The translations under genes and the position numbers were made by a program. From assembly GCA_016930535.1 (NCBI GenBank), contig JAFGGN010000139.1, positions 1 to 45,482 of the forward strand: a DNA stretch of 45,482 bases, in the 5' to 3' direction. Shown piece after piece: positions 8,788 to 17,380 of the stretch. The stretch's first letter is position 1. Every line of letters starts with the position of its first letter. This DNA is from a bacterium. Its GTDB lineage: Bacteria; Zhuqueibacterota; QNDG01; JAFGCO01. Below the pieces are notes generated by a model. It saw only the letters and a program-made list of their open reading frames with translations, did not search any database and was not told the DNA's origin.

Positions 8788-8864
8788 CGGTTTTATCAGT
8801 GTCCTGCTTTACCATGCGTCGAGAGGCCGGAAGTTCAACTTTTCCCGCTTCGGCATGGAACAGA

Positions 8865-8889
8865 GCTTCATCAGAAGCCCTTTTTTTTT
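8865..8889 (+). terminator. Probable terminator of the esterase gene
   Basis: GCTTC-ATCA-GAAGC (8865-8878) followed by CC and nine T (8881-8889). The stem is short (5 bp) but the T-tract is clean and it lies about 80 nt past the stop. Confidence 0.5.
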
Positions 8890-8905
8890 GAAATTGATTT
8901 GCAAT

Positions 8906-8934
8906 TTGTAAAAAAAATCCTAAACTGATATTAT
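8906..8934 (+). promoter_or_regulatory. Probable promoter of the GH3 gene
   Basis: TTGTAA (8906-8911), 17-nt spacer, TATTAT (8929-8934). It would give a leader of about 105 nt before the ATG at 9047. It lies right after the esterase terminator. Confidence 0.45.
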
Positions 8935-9046
8935 AAGTGAAAGCGGGACGGCAATACAGCAGGCCACGGGTTAAACCATGCTGCTGAAATCATCGCCGGG
9001 CCAACCGCTTTCTGCACAGTCGAATTTCAAACAGGAGCCGCAACCC

Positions 9047-11587
9047 ATGCATAATAAAAAACGACAAACAAGACAGGTGATTCCGATCATGTGTTTTCTG
9101 TTTACCGCTGCAATCACCGCGGGTTCCGGGCCCGCTGAAAAAAATACCGATCCGGACATCGAAGCAAAAATCCGGGCCATGACCCTGGAGGAGAAAATCG
9201 ATTTCATCGGCGGTTACAGGGGATTCAACATCCGGGGATATGACCATCTCGGCATACCCGAAATCCGTTTTGCCGACGGGCCCGTGGGTGTGCGCAATTA
9301 CGGCAAATCCACGGCTTATCCGGCCAGCATCACGCTCGCGGCATCCTGGGACAAAAAACTCGCCTACGACATTGGAAAGGCCATCGGGTCCGAAGCCAGG
9401 GCCAAGAATGTGCATGTGGTTCTGGGACCGGCCATGAACATTTACCGGATGCCCCTGTGCGGCCGCAATTTCGAATATCTCGGGGAAGATCCTTATCTGG
9501 CCGGGCAAATGGCCGCTGCATACACACGGGGCATGCAGGATCAGGGCGTTGTCGCGTGCGCCAAGCACTACGTGGCCAACAATCAGGAATTCAACCGGCA
9601 TCATTGTTCCTCGGATATGGATGAACGGACACTGCATGAAATTTATCTGCCCGCATTCAGAATCACGGTTCAGGAGGGCCGCGTCGGCACTGTCATGACA
9701 TCGTATAACCTGATCAACGGCATTCATGCATCGGAGCATGCGTATCTGATCACGGATGTGCTCAAGAACAAGTGGGGTTTTGATGGTTTTGTCATGTCCG
9801 ACTGGGTTTCGACATACGACGGGCCGGCGTGCGCCCGGGCCGGACTGGATCTGGAGATGCCTTCGGGTAAGCTGATGAACCGTGAAAGTCTGATGCCCCT
9901 GATACGGGAAGGGAAGCTGGAAGAACGGATTATCGATGATAAAATCCGCCGCATTTTGTCCGTGTACCGGCGTTTCGGATTCTTCGATCATCCGGATATC
10001 GGCAGGGATTATACACTGGATGAGGCGGCCGTTCGTGAAACGGCCATACGCGCCGCACGTGAAGGCATGGTGCTTCTTAAAAATGAAACCGGCATGCTTC
10101 CGCTGGACAGGAGCAAAATCAAGTCCATCGCGGTGATCGGTCCCAACGGCCATCCGGCAGTCACGGGCGGGGGCGGCAGCTCCAGGGTGGATCCGCTGCA
10201 TCCGCTGTCCCTGTCGGAAGCCGTTCAAAAGATTGCAGGTGAGCATATCGAGGTAGTTTTTCAAAAAGGCATATTTACCGGCATGGAAATGCCAGAAGGC
10301 ATATTCGATGATTTCGATTTCTATGTTTATCAGGACGGGATAAAGAAGACAGGGGCGCACGCGGATTTTTATGTGGGCAAAAAACTGGAGGGCGACATTG
10401 TCTGCTCGCGGTTCTTCGGGAGGCTGGATCTTGCGGACGGGGATATGTGGGACATTCCCGGTGTGCCCGAAACCGATTTTTCGGCCCGGTTTCATTGTTT
10501 TTATACGCCGGGATCTTCTGGTTATTATGCAATCGCCGGCCGCGGTGATGATGGGTATATTATCCGGCTGGACGGGAAGGAAATCGTCCGGATGTGGCGG
10601 GACCAGGGTCCAGCTGCAGCGAAATACGATGTCTACCTGGAAGCCGGCCGCGAGTACCGGATCGAGGTGGATTATTATCAGTCCGGGGGCGGTGCGGTCA
10701 TTCAGCTGGGTGCGAAAAAAGCGGGGACATACATCGGCCCGGAGCAGTACCCGGAGCTTGCAGCCGAGGCCGCAAAAAAGGCCGACCTGGTGATTCTGGC
10801 CGCGGGATTCAACAGCAGCAGTGAAAGCGAGGGTTTCGACCGGACAGTTGAGCTGCCCGATCATCAGGCCGAATTCATCAACCGGATCGCGGACGTGAAT
10901 CCGAACGTCATCGTGGTCCTGAACGCGGGAGGAAATGTTGAAATGGAAAGCTGGATCGGCCGTGTAAAGGCCCTGCTTATGGCCTGGTATCCCGGTCAGG
11001 AGGGCAATCTGGCTGCAGCCGAAATCCTGTTCGGAGACATCAATCCTTCCGGCAAGCTGCCCGCCTCGTTTGAAAAATCCATCGAAGACAATCCGTGTTA
11101 TGCGCATTATTTCGATCAGGATCAGGATCTCAGGGTTTTTTACGGCGAGGGCATTTTTATGGGATACCGGTACTGGGACCGGAGCGAAACACGCCCCCGT
11201 TTTCCTTTCGGTTTCGGACTGTCGTACACCAGCTTCGGGTATGCCGGCATCTACACGGACCGCACGGATTATACGAAAGAGGATTCGGTGTCTGTCTCGG
11301 TCCGCATCAAAAATACAGGGGATCGGGCCGGTTCCGAAATTGTGCAGGTCTATGTGGCGGATGAGGCATGTTCGCTGCCCCGTCCTGTAAAGGAACTGAA
11401 AGCGTTTGAAAAAGTACGGCTCGGTCCGGATGAAGAGAAGACCGTCCGGTTCACGCTGGGCCGTGAGGCGTTCTCTTTTTATGATCCGGAATGTCATGAC
11501 TGGCGGATCGAGCCCGGCACATTCGATATCCTGATCGGGAGTTCGTCGGAAGATATCCGTCAGAAGGCGGTGATTTCGATTCAATGA
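9047..11587 (+). CDS. Glycoside hydrolase family 3 beta-glycosidase with PA14 insert
   Basis: 846 residues from ATG 9047, chosen because AGGAG (9033-9037) precedes it and the following MHNKKRQTRQ plus hydrophobic run is a signal peptide; an upstream in-frame ATG at 8978 would add 23 non-signal residues. The GH3 N-terminal barrel (IEAKIRAMTLEEKIDFIGG) carries KHYVANNQEFNR and the nucleophile motif GFVMSDW (Asp252). The C-terminal alpha/beta domain starts GMVLLKNETGMLPLD. A PA14-like domain is inserted at about 417-557 (GYYAIAGRGDDGYIIRLDG). The SSSESEGFDRTVELP segment supplies the acid/base (Glu593 or 595). A fibronectin-III-like domain ends the protein (VRIKNTGDRAGSEIVQVYV). It hydrolyses beta-linked glucosides or xylosides outside the cytoplasm; specificity cannot be read. 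PA14-GH3 architecture is known in the family. Confidence 0.93.
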   Translation: MHNKKRQTRQVIPIMCFLFTAAITAGSGPAEKNTDPDIEAKIRAMTLEEKIDFIGGYRGFNIRGYDHLGIPEIRFADGPVGVRNYGKSTAYPASITLAASWDKKLAYDIGKAIGSEARAKNVHVVLGPAMNIYRMPLCGRNFEYLGEDPYLAGQMAAAYTRGMQDQGVVACAKHYVANNQEFNRHHCSSDMDERTLHEIYLPAFRITVQEGRVGTVMTSYNLINGIHASEHAYLITDVLKNKWGFDGFVMSDWVSTYDGPACARAGLDLEMPSGKLMNRESLMPLIREGKLEERIIDDKIRRILSVYRRFGFFDHPDIGRDYTLDEAAVRETAIRAAREGMVLLKNETGMLPLDRSKIKSIAVIGPNGHPAVTGGGGSSRVDPLHPLSLSEAVQKIAGEHIEVVFQKGIFTGMEMPEGIFDDFDFYVYQDGIKKTGAHADFYVGKKLEGDIVCSRFFGRLDLADGDMWDIPGVPETDFSARFHCFYTPGSSGYYAIAGRGDDGYIIRLDGKEIVRMWRDQGPAAAKYDVYLEAGREYRIEVDYYQSGGGAVIQLGAKKAGTYIGPEQYPELAAEAAKKADLVILAAGFNSSSESEGFDRTVELPDHQAEFINRIADVNPNVIVVLNAGGNVEMESWIGRVKALLMAWYPGQEGNLAAAEILFGDINPSGKLPASFEKSIEDNPCYAHYFDQDQDLRVFYGEGIFMGYRYWDRSETRPRFPFGFGLSYTSFGYAGIYTDRTDYTKEDSVSVSVRIKNTGDRAGSEIVQVYVADEACSLPRPVKELKAFEKVRLGPDEEKTVRFTLGREAFSFYDPECHDWRIEPGTFDILIGSSSEDIRQKAVISIQ

Positions 11588-11662
11588 ACCTAAAACCGTT
11601 ATATCTGAATATGAGCGGGCATGTTCCTGTCTGAATATGACGAAAAATTTTTAAGAAAACAC

Positions 11663-11691
11663 TTGATGGTTCACGACTTATTTTTTATAAT
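11663..11691 (+). promoter_or_regulatory. Promoter of the GH97 gene
   Basis: TTGATG (11663-11668), 17-nt spacer, perfect TATAAT (11686-11691), about 140 nt before the GH97 ATG. The long leader contains AAACGTTA (11778-11785), noted separately. Confidence 0.65.
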
Positions 11692-11774
11692 ACCCAATAT
11701 GCGGCAATGAGGACGGCTGATAAAAATCCGGGCGAACGTGAATAAACTGAGTCCGGAATATATTTATGTATTGA

Positions 11775-11788
11775 TGCAAACGTTACCG
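11775..11788. promoter_or_regulatory. Possible LacI-family operator in the GH97 leader
   Basis: TGCAAACGTTACCG has the central CG and AACGTT core typical of LacI-family sites, but only the inner six bases are symmetric. It is about 80 nt downstream of the predicted transcription start. A LacI-like sensor is encoded two genes down, though it lacks a DNA-binding domain. Confidence 0.25.
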
Positions 11789-11832
11789 GAGATCCGGCCG
11801 GACATGAAAATTCAAATCAAAGAGGCTGATAC

Positions 11833-13815
11833 ATGAAACGCGATATGGGTCTTTGTATTCTGATCATTTTATTCATGGGTGCGCATCACGGTTCGAAAGG
11901 ACTGTATGCAGGAACAGGGGACAGGATGGCCCTGCAGTCTCCGGACCGGACCATCGAGCTGACCGTCACGGCCGGTCCCGAGATTCAGTTTTCGGTTACT
12001 GTGGACGGCAAGGCTGTGATGACGGCTTCAGGAGTCGGCATGAGTGCGGGTGAGGGCACGGACTTCGGCCCGGACACGGAACCGGAGCAGGTAAAGAAAA
12101 GGACATTTCAGGGATTGATCAGGCCCGTTGTAGCAGAGAAGAGGGCCGTGATCGAGGATCGTTACAATGAGATGACGCTGCGGTTCAAGGGACTTTATTC
12201 TTTGATTTTTCGTGTGTATGACAACGGTCTCGCTTATCGTTTTATCACAAATTCCGGGGATTCGCTCATTGTCCGGTCCGAAACGGCCGATTTCCGGTTT
12301 GCGGACATGACCCAGGTTCTGTATCCTGAAGAAGACGGATTCTTTTCCCATAATGAAAGAACTTATATTCCGGTACGGCTCGATACGGCTGCGGCAGGCA
12401 GGCTCGCCAGTCTGCCCGTGCTCGTTTCGACCCAGGGAATCCGGCTCCTGATCATGGAAAGCGCCCTGCGCGATTATCCGGGCATGTGGCTGAAAACAGG
12501 AAAAGCCGGCACGCTGGGCGCATGCTTCCCGCTATATGCACTTGAAAGCGCGCTCAGATCCGGCTCGGACAGGGACTTTCCCGTGACACGGACCGCGGAT
12601 TACATTGCTCGCACACGCGGAAACAGGGAATTCCCCTGGCGCGTCCTGGCGATCGCCCGGCAGGATGCCGACCTGATCACGAACCAGCTCGTGTATCAGC
12701 TTGCAGACTCGACCGGATCCGGGGATTTTTCCTGGATCCGTCCGGGCAAGGTCGCCTGGGACTGGTGGAACGCAAACAATGTGTATCAGGCCGGATTTCG
12801 ATCCGGCGTCAATACGGAGACGTATCAATACTATATCGATTTCGCGTCCGAGTACGGCATCGAATACATCATTCTGGATGAGGGCTGGTACAAGCTGGGC
12901 AATCTGCTCGAACCTGTTCCTGAAATGGATATCCCTGAACTCATGGCCTATGCCAGAGAGAAAAACGTGGGGATCATTCTCTGGGTGATATGGAAAACCC
13001 TGGAGGATCAGCTCGAACCGGCCCTGGACCAGTTTGTCCGATGGGGCGCGGTGGGCATCAAGGTCGATTTTATGCAGCGGGATGATCAGGCCATGGTGAA
13101 TTACTACTGGAAAATTGCGGACGAAGCGGCCAAACGGCATCTGCTCGTCGATTTTCACGGGGCCTACAAACCCGCCGGACTGCGCCGGGCATATCCCAAC
13201 GTGATTTCGCGCGAGGGTGTCAAGGGGCTGGAGCACAACAAATGGAGCCTCGATATCACGCCGGCACACAACCTGACGCTGCCGTTTATCCGCATGGTGC
13301 CGGGCCCCATGGATTATACGCCGGGCGCCATGGTGAACGCACAGCCTGGTAATTTCCGCGTCGTCTTTACACGGCCGATGAGCATGACCACGCGTGCGCA
13401 TCAGGCGGCCATGTATGTCGTGTATGAAAGTCCCCTGCAGATGATGGCGGACAGCCCGACCCATTACCGCAGGGAATCCGAGTGTGCGCGGTTCATTGCG
13501 AAAATGCCGACCGTGTGGGATGATATCCGTGTGCTGGAAGCACGTGTTTCAGAGTATCTCATCGTAGCCAGAAGGCACGGCAGCCAATGGTTCGTGGGCG
13601 CCATGAACAACGCGCAGGCCCGTGCGTTCACCCTGAATCTGTCTTTTTTGGGGAACAGTGCCTACAACGCAGAGATACTGAAAGACGGATTGAATGCGGA
13701 TCGCTATGCCGAAGACTATGTGATTGAAACACGTTCCCTCGTCAAAGAGGATTCTGTCCGGATCAACCTGGCCCCGGGCGGCGGCTGGGCCGCGATACTG
13801 ACACCAAAACCCTAA
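11833..13815 (+). CDS. Glycoside hydrolase family 97 (alpha-galactosidase/alpha-glucosidase type)
   Basis: 660 residues. Signal peptide at 1-27 (MGLCILIILFMGAHHG). The N-terminal beta-sandwich (about 30-300) includes NGLAYRFITNSG. The catalytic barrel starts at PGKVAWDWWNANNVY (304-318). Other conserved blocks are YIILDEGWY, GIILWVIWKT, GIKVDFMQRDDQ, LLVDFHGAYKPAGLRR, REGVKGLEHNKW, and the C-terminal domain from about 560. An Asp (412) in the KVDFM strand fits the retaining GH97 subgroup, where an aspartate at this position is the nucleophile, rather than SusB-like inverting enzymes; a nearby Glu (461 or 467) would be the acid/base. This subgroup call is inference. Substrates are alpha-linked sugars processed outside the cytoplasm. 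AAAGAGG lies before the ATG. It is transcribed from its own promoter in the same cluster as the GH3 enzyme. Confidence 0.93.
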   Translation: MKRDMGLCILIILFMGAHHGSKGLYAGTGDRMALQSPDRTIELTVTAGPEIQFSVTVDGKAVMTASGVGMSAGEGTDFGPDTEPEQVKKRTFQGLIRPVVAEKRAVIEDRYNEMTLRFKGLYSLIFRVYDNGLAYRFITNSGDSLIVRSETADFRFADMTQVLYPEEDGFFSHNERTYIPVRLDTAAAGRLASLPVLVSTQGIRLLIMESALRDYPGMWLKTGKAGTLGACFPLYALESALRSGSDRDFPVTRTADYIARTRGNREFPWRVLAIARQDADLITNQLVYQLADSTGSGDFSWIRPGKVAWDWWNANNVYQAGFRSGVNTETYQYYIDFASEYGIEYIILDEGWYKLGNLLEPVPEMDIPELMAYAREKNVGIILWVIWKTLEDQLEPALDQFVRWGAVGIKVDFMQRDDQAMVNYYWKIADEAAKRHLLVDFHGAYKPAGLRRAYPNVISREGVKGLEHNKWSLDITPAHNLTLPFIRMVPGPMDYTPGAMVNAQPGNFRVVFTRPMSMTTRAHQAAMYVVYESPLQMMADSPTHYRRESECARFIAKMPTVWDDIRVLEARVSEYLIVARRHGSQWFVGAMNNAQARAFTLNLSFLGNSAYNAEILKDGLNADRYAEDYVIETRSLVKEDSVRINLAPGGGWAAILTPKP

Positions 13816-13849
13816 CCGGGGCCAGAGACCGACCGGACCATGTAAAAAG

Positions 13850-13878
13850 TTGTCGATGCGGGACCATGGATTTATACA
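13850..13878 (+). promoter_or_regulatory. Possible promoter of the LacI-like sensor gene
   Basis: TTGTCG (13850-13855), 17-nt spacer, TATACA (13873-13878), 28 nt before the ATG. It overlaps a small inverted repeat TACAA...TTGTA. Confidence 0.4.
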
Positions 13879-13906
13879 ATATTTTTTTGTACGGGAGTGA
13901 CAGACA

Positions 13907-14734
13907 ATGCCGGATCAGGAGATAAAAATACTGCTTGCAGCACCCACGTTTTATTCGGTTTTTCAGGCCGAGATCAGCAAGCATCTGAGAAAACAGCTCA
14001 AATCCGATCAGATCGTGCTTCGATCGGTTACGGACGACCCGGATGTGCAGAAGGAACGCCTGGATCACGCGCTGCATCAGACAAAACCCAGCGCCCTGAT
14101 TGCCATCAGCATACGCCCGGATCCGGGCATCGTCGACGCCTATCACTCAGCCGATGTGCCGATCGTGCTCATCGATGAGAAGGCGGATGGCGTGTCCCAT
14201 ATCACGTCGGACAATCTGATGGGGGGACAGCTTGCGGGCCGGCATCTGGCTTCCACGGACAGAAAGAAAATCGGCATCGTTTCAGGACGCACACAGGTTC
14301 AGGGCGGGTACAATGCAGAACTGAGAATCAAGGGATTCCGGCAGGGGCTGGGATCGTCGGTTCATACCCTTCAAAAGGAACATTTAATCGAGGTTGTCCA
14401 CTACTCGCGCGCCGAGGGCGAAGCCGTGATGCCCAAACTGATCGATATGGGACTGGATGCGGTTTTCTGTGCAGCCGGCGACAATTGTGCGCTTGGACTC
14501 GTCAGTGTCGCAAAGACGCGCGGATTGCTGATTCCCGACGATATGGCCATCATCGGGTACGATGACCTGCTTGCAGCCAGGGTCTCCATTCCGGCTCTGA
14601 CCACGATCCGTCAACCCATCGAGGAAATGGCCGATGCGGCATATCAAATGGCCGTGGTCAATCGTAACGACATACTCAGGAGTCCCCGGCAGGCGGTTTT
14701 CAAGCCTGAACTCGTGATCAGGCAGTCCGCATAG
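13907..14734 (+). CDS. LacI/PurR-type ligand-binding domain protein lacking the HTH domain
   Basis: 275 residues, against about 330-350 for LacI-family repressors. The protein starts directly in the periplasmic-binding-protein-like fold (IKILLAAPTFYSVFQAEISK). It keeps the family's landmarks: ALIAISIRPDP, VPIVLIDEKADG, SDNLMGGQLAGRHL, KKIGIVSG, RIKGFRQGL, DAVFCAAGDNCALGLV, PDDMAIIGYDDL and LTTIRQPIEEM. There is no helix-turn-helix and no signal peptide. The codon before the ATG region in frame is a stop (13898-13900), and only 91 nt separate it from the GH97 stop, so no hidden HTH exists upstream. GGAG (13894-13897) supports the ATG. The related family binds sugars. I infer a cytoplasmic sugar-sensing protein that regulates through a partner, or a decayed repressor. 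Confidence 0.8.
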   Translation: MPDQEIKILLAAPTFYSVFQAEISKHLRKQLKSDQIVLRSVTDDPDVQKERLDHALHQTKPSALIAISIRPDPGIVDAYHSADVPIVLIDEKADGVSHITSDNLMGGQLAGRHLASTDRKKIGIVSGRTQVQGGYNAELRIKGFRQGLGSSVHTLQKEHLIEVVHYSRAEGEAVMPKLIDMGLDAVFCAAGDNCALGLVSVAKTRGLLIPDDMAIIGYDDLLAARVSIPALTTIRQPIEEMADAAYQMAVVNRNDILRSPRQAVFKPELVIRQSA

Positions 14735-15157
14735 CAAAATCATTGACCATGCTGTATCATGCGTATCGTATCCGGAGATTCAGGTTTTAATCCACATTCC
14801 CGGCACCTTGGATTCATTCCATCGGATAACGGAGCCGGGACCCCGCATTTTCCACTGCTTTCTTTTTATCCCGGGATGAAAATAAACGTTGACCTGAACT
14901 GATTTCATTATGAAATCGGTGATTTTGACCGCAATGGACTGTTTTACGCTGAATTGAATAATTATTGCGATTATAGCACGCTTTTTTGCCTTTTTACCCG
15001 ATAATGAACAAAATGCCGGATACCGGTTTACAACCCTCTGTTTTTCTGTCATCTGGCATAAATTATGCAATAAAAAATTGTCAATTCCGGACGGTTTTCT
15101 GTTGCGCTGACACCATGCGGATCATTGGTCTTTCACTTCAATTACAGCAGGTTGAAA
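14735..15157. other. 423-nt intergenic region with inverted repeats
   Basis: No gene is visible. TCCCGGC (14798-14804) and GCCGGGA (14834-14840) form a 7-bp inverted repeat with a 29-nt loop. GATTTCA-TTA-TGAAATC (14901-14917) is a perfect 7-bp hairpin. Neither has a T-tract. The remainder is AT-rich and may hold the promoter for the HEAT/HD/kinase unit, but I found no convincing -35/-10 pair. Confidence 0.4.
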
Positions 15158-17380
15158 ATGAGCCTTAAGCCTGAAGAAATTCAATTATTTAAACTCGTCA
15201 TCAAGGATTTGCTCGTCGGTGTTAAAAACGGCACACTGTACGATTTTGAACATCCGATTTATGTACTTTCGATCGAGAAGCTGAAAAGCACGATCGATGA
15301 ATGGTTCAAGGTGCAGAAAAAATTCATCCTCGGTTTCTCATCCAACCGCATTCTCATGAATTCGGAGCTCATCGAGAGCAAGGACGAGTTTTTATTTGAA
15401 CTGGCGCGCATGCTTCATGCCCGGGGCATTCTTTCGGTGGAGCTGACCAAAGGGGTCAAAGTCAGGGAACTGGCCAAATTCGTTTTCCAGCTGAAAACGG
15501 ATCATCTGGGACCCGGTGCCGAAACGAATGTGGAGGACTGGTCCAAGGAGCTCACGAACATCACGATCAAGGAACTGGATTACCGGCTGCTTCTGACCAA
15601 TCAATCCACGGAATATACCACGGAGGAAGAGGAGCTCTGGGCCAAGATGTTCCGCCTGGACCTGTCCCTTGAAGACGGGCTTTCCAGGGACAATATTGAA
15701 CTGATGATCAAGTTCTTCAACGCACCCACCGAATCCGCGTCATTTCTCAATAAAATTTATCAGGAAGCCAGGAAGAAACAGGCTGACGAACAGGTTGTAA
15801 AGACGTTTCATCAATCCGTGTACAATATCTGTGAATATTTCAAGGGTAAATCGAGCCCTGCCGAGCAGAAATCCTTTAAACTGAATCTGTCCAAAATCGT
15901 TTCACGGCTTCACCCTGATCTCGTCGGACAGCTTTTCGAAACCACGGTGATCAATGGTAAGGATTTTGACCTTGCGCAGGAACTGCTGAATGATTTTTCA
16001 GATCAGGATGTGGCCGAATTTATCCAGTCCCTGATCCGCCAGGACGGATCCATCAATGAATACCTCCTGAAGGTTTTTCAGAAAATGATGCCGACAGATA
16101 CGAGTGCCATGAATGTGGCTCCGCTTCTGACCGACCAGCTGTTTTCCAAGCATGTCATGAATCCGCAGTCGTTCAAGCGAATTCAGCTCTCAATCAAGGA
16201 ACTGTTCAAGAACCATCCCCAGAATAATTTTTTGAATGAAATGTACAAGATTACGGTGGATGCGCTGAGCGACGAGAGTCAGACGACACTGAAATACACG
16301 GTCCGGCTGGGGCCGGTTATCAATCAGTTCGTCAAAACCTATGAAGAAGATTTCTTTACCTCAGAAAAAATCTGGATGGTACTGAAAACACTTTCAGGCG
16401 AAGATGATTATATCGATTTTCAGAAGAACGGCGACCTACTCATGGATCTTTTCCGGGATGTGCTGGAAAAACGCGAGATCGCCCTGATGCGCAACCTGCT
16501 GATGTACTATATGAAGTACATTGCCGTGAAAAACGAACGGGGCCAGACGCCGCTGGAAAAAGAGAAAAACTCATTGTTCAACAAAATGCTGAATGAAAGT
16601 AATGTCAAGCTGATTGTCGAACAGATTGCGGATGCATCGGAGCAGGAACTGGGATACCTGACCGATATCCTGATGCTGGTGAAATCGGAGGCCGTACCGT
16701 TTCTGATCGATATGTATCTGGATGCAAAGCGTCCTGCAAATCTCGATAAACTGAATCAGATTTTTGATAAAATGAAGCAGGTGGTTATTACCGAGGCCAT
16801 GAAACGCGTGCATAAAAGCAAATCACAGGAAGTCCGAAAACTGTTTAAAATTATCGAGATCTGCGATCCTGAAAAAATGATGGTCATGGCCCGAAAGATG
16901 GTCAATCAGAAGGATCCCGCCCTTTTGTGGGATGCCCTGGAGCATTTCGTGCCCAGGTCCAAGGAGGACGGAGAGCAGATGTTCAAGTTGATTTTCAAGC
17001 ACAACAATCCTGAAATACGAAAAAAAGCGGCCCTGGCCGTGCTGAAATCGAACAGTCAGGTTCTGATCGAGGAACTGTTCAAACGCGTCAGCGGTATTTT
17101 TGCCCAGAAGAAGCGGGTGCAGCAAATCGTGGCCTGGAGCGGACTGTCCGGTTCGGTGCATACCTATAATGAACTGAAGAAAATATTCGACAAACGGGCC
17201 CTTTTTTCCAGCAAATCACATGAGCTGATCCGGCTGAACGCATTCAACAGCATGGCCCAGATCGATCTGGTCAAGGCCGGCAGGACCCTGCAGTTGTCCG
17301 GGATGCCCAAAGACGATCCGTTCACGCGAAAATGTGAAACCATTATCAGCAAACAAAAAAATAAAACGAAGGTCCAATGA
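15158..17380 (+). CDS. HEAT-like repeat protein with N-terminal module shared with the next gene
   Basis: 740 residues from ATG 15158; an in-frame TTG at 15125 exists but the protein from MSLKPEEIQ fits better. Soluble, helix-rich and charged, with no signal or membrane segment. Residues about 8-115 (LFKLVIKDLLVGVKNGTLYD..., FILGFSSNRILMN, ARGILSVELTKGVKVRELAK) match the N-terminal region of the following gene in layout and several positions. The last third (about 560-720) looks like alpha-helical HEAT-type repeats (IRKKAALAVLKSNSQVLIEE, LIRLNAFNSMAQIDLVKAGR). It overlaps the next gene by 4 nt (ATGA), so the two are translationally coupled. I do not recognise a catalytic motif. I infer a scaffold or partner for the HD protein and kinase. 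Confidence 0.75.
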   Translation: MSLKPEEIQLFKLVIKDLLVGVKNGTLYDFEHPIYVLSIEKLKSTIDEWFKVQKKFILGFSSNRILMNSELIESKDEFLFELARMLHARGILSVELTKGVKVRELAKFVFQLKTDHLGPGAETNVEDWSKELTNITIKELDYRLLLTNQSTEYTTEEEELWAKMFRLDLSLEDGLSRDNIELMIKFFNAPTESASFLNKIYQEARKKQADEQVVKTFHQSVYNICEYFKGKSSPAEQKSFKLNLSKIVSRLHPDLVGQLFETTVINGKDFDLAQELLNDFSDQDVAEFIQSLIRQDGSINEYLLKVFQKMMPTDTSAMNVAPLLTDQLFSKHVMNPQSFKRIQLSIKELFKNHPQNNFLNEMYKITVDALSDESQTTLKYTVRLGPVINQFVKTYEEDFFTSEKIWMVLKTLSGEDDYIDFQKNGDLLMDLFRDVLEKREIALMRNLLMYYMKYIAVKNERGQTPLEKEKNSLFNKMLNESNVKLIVEQIADASEQELGYLTDILMLVKSEAVPFLIDMYLDAKRPANLDKLNQIFDKMKQVVITEAMKRVHKSKSQEVRKLFKIIEICDPEKMMVMARKMVNQKDPALLWDALEHFVPRSKEDGEQMFKLIFKHNNPEIRKKAALAVLKSNSQVLIEELFKRVSGIFAQKKRVQQIVAWSGLSGSVHTYNELKKIFDKRALFSSKSHELIRLNAFNSMAQIDLVKAGRTLQLSGMPKDDPFTRKCETIISKQKNKTKVQ

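Noticed and set aside
8990..11584. 864-codon open frame on the minus strand across the GH3 gene
   Set aside because: It lies entirely antisense to a clear GH3 enzyme, encodes no recognisable domain, and arises from the codon usage of the plus-strand gene.
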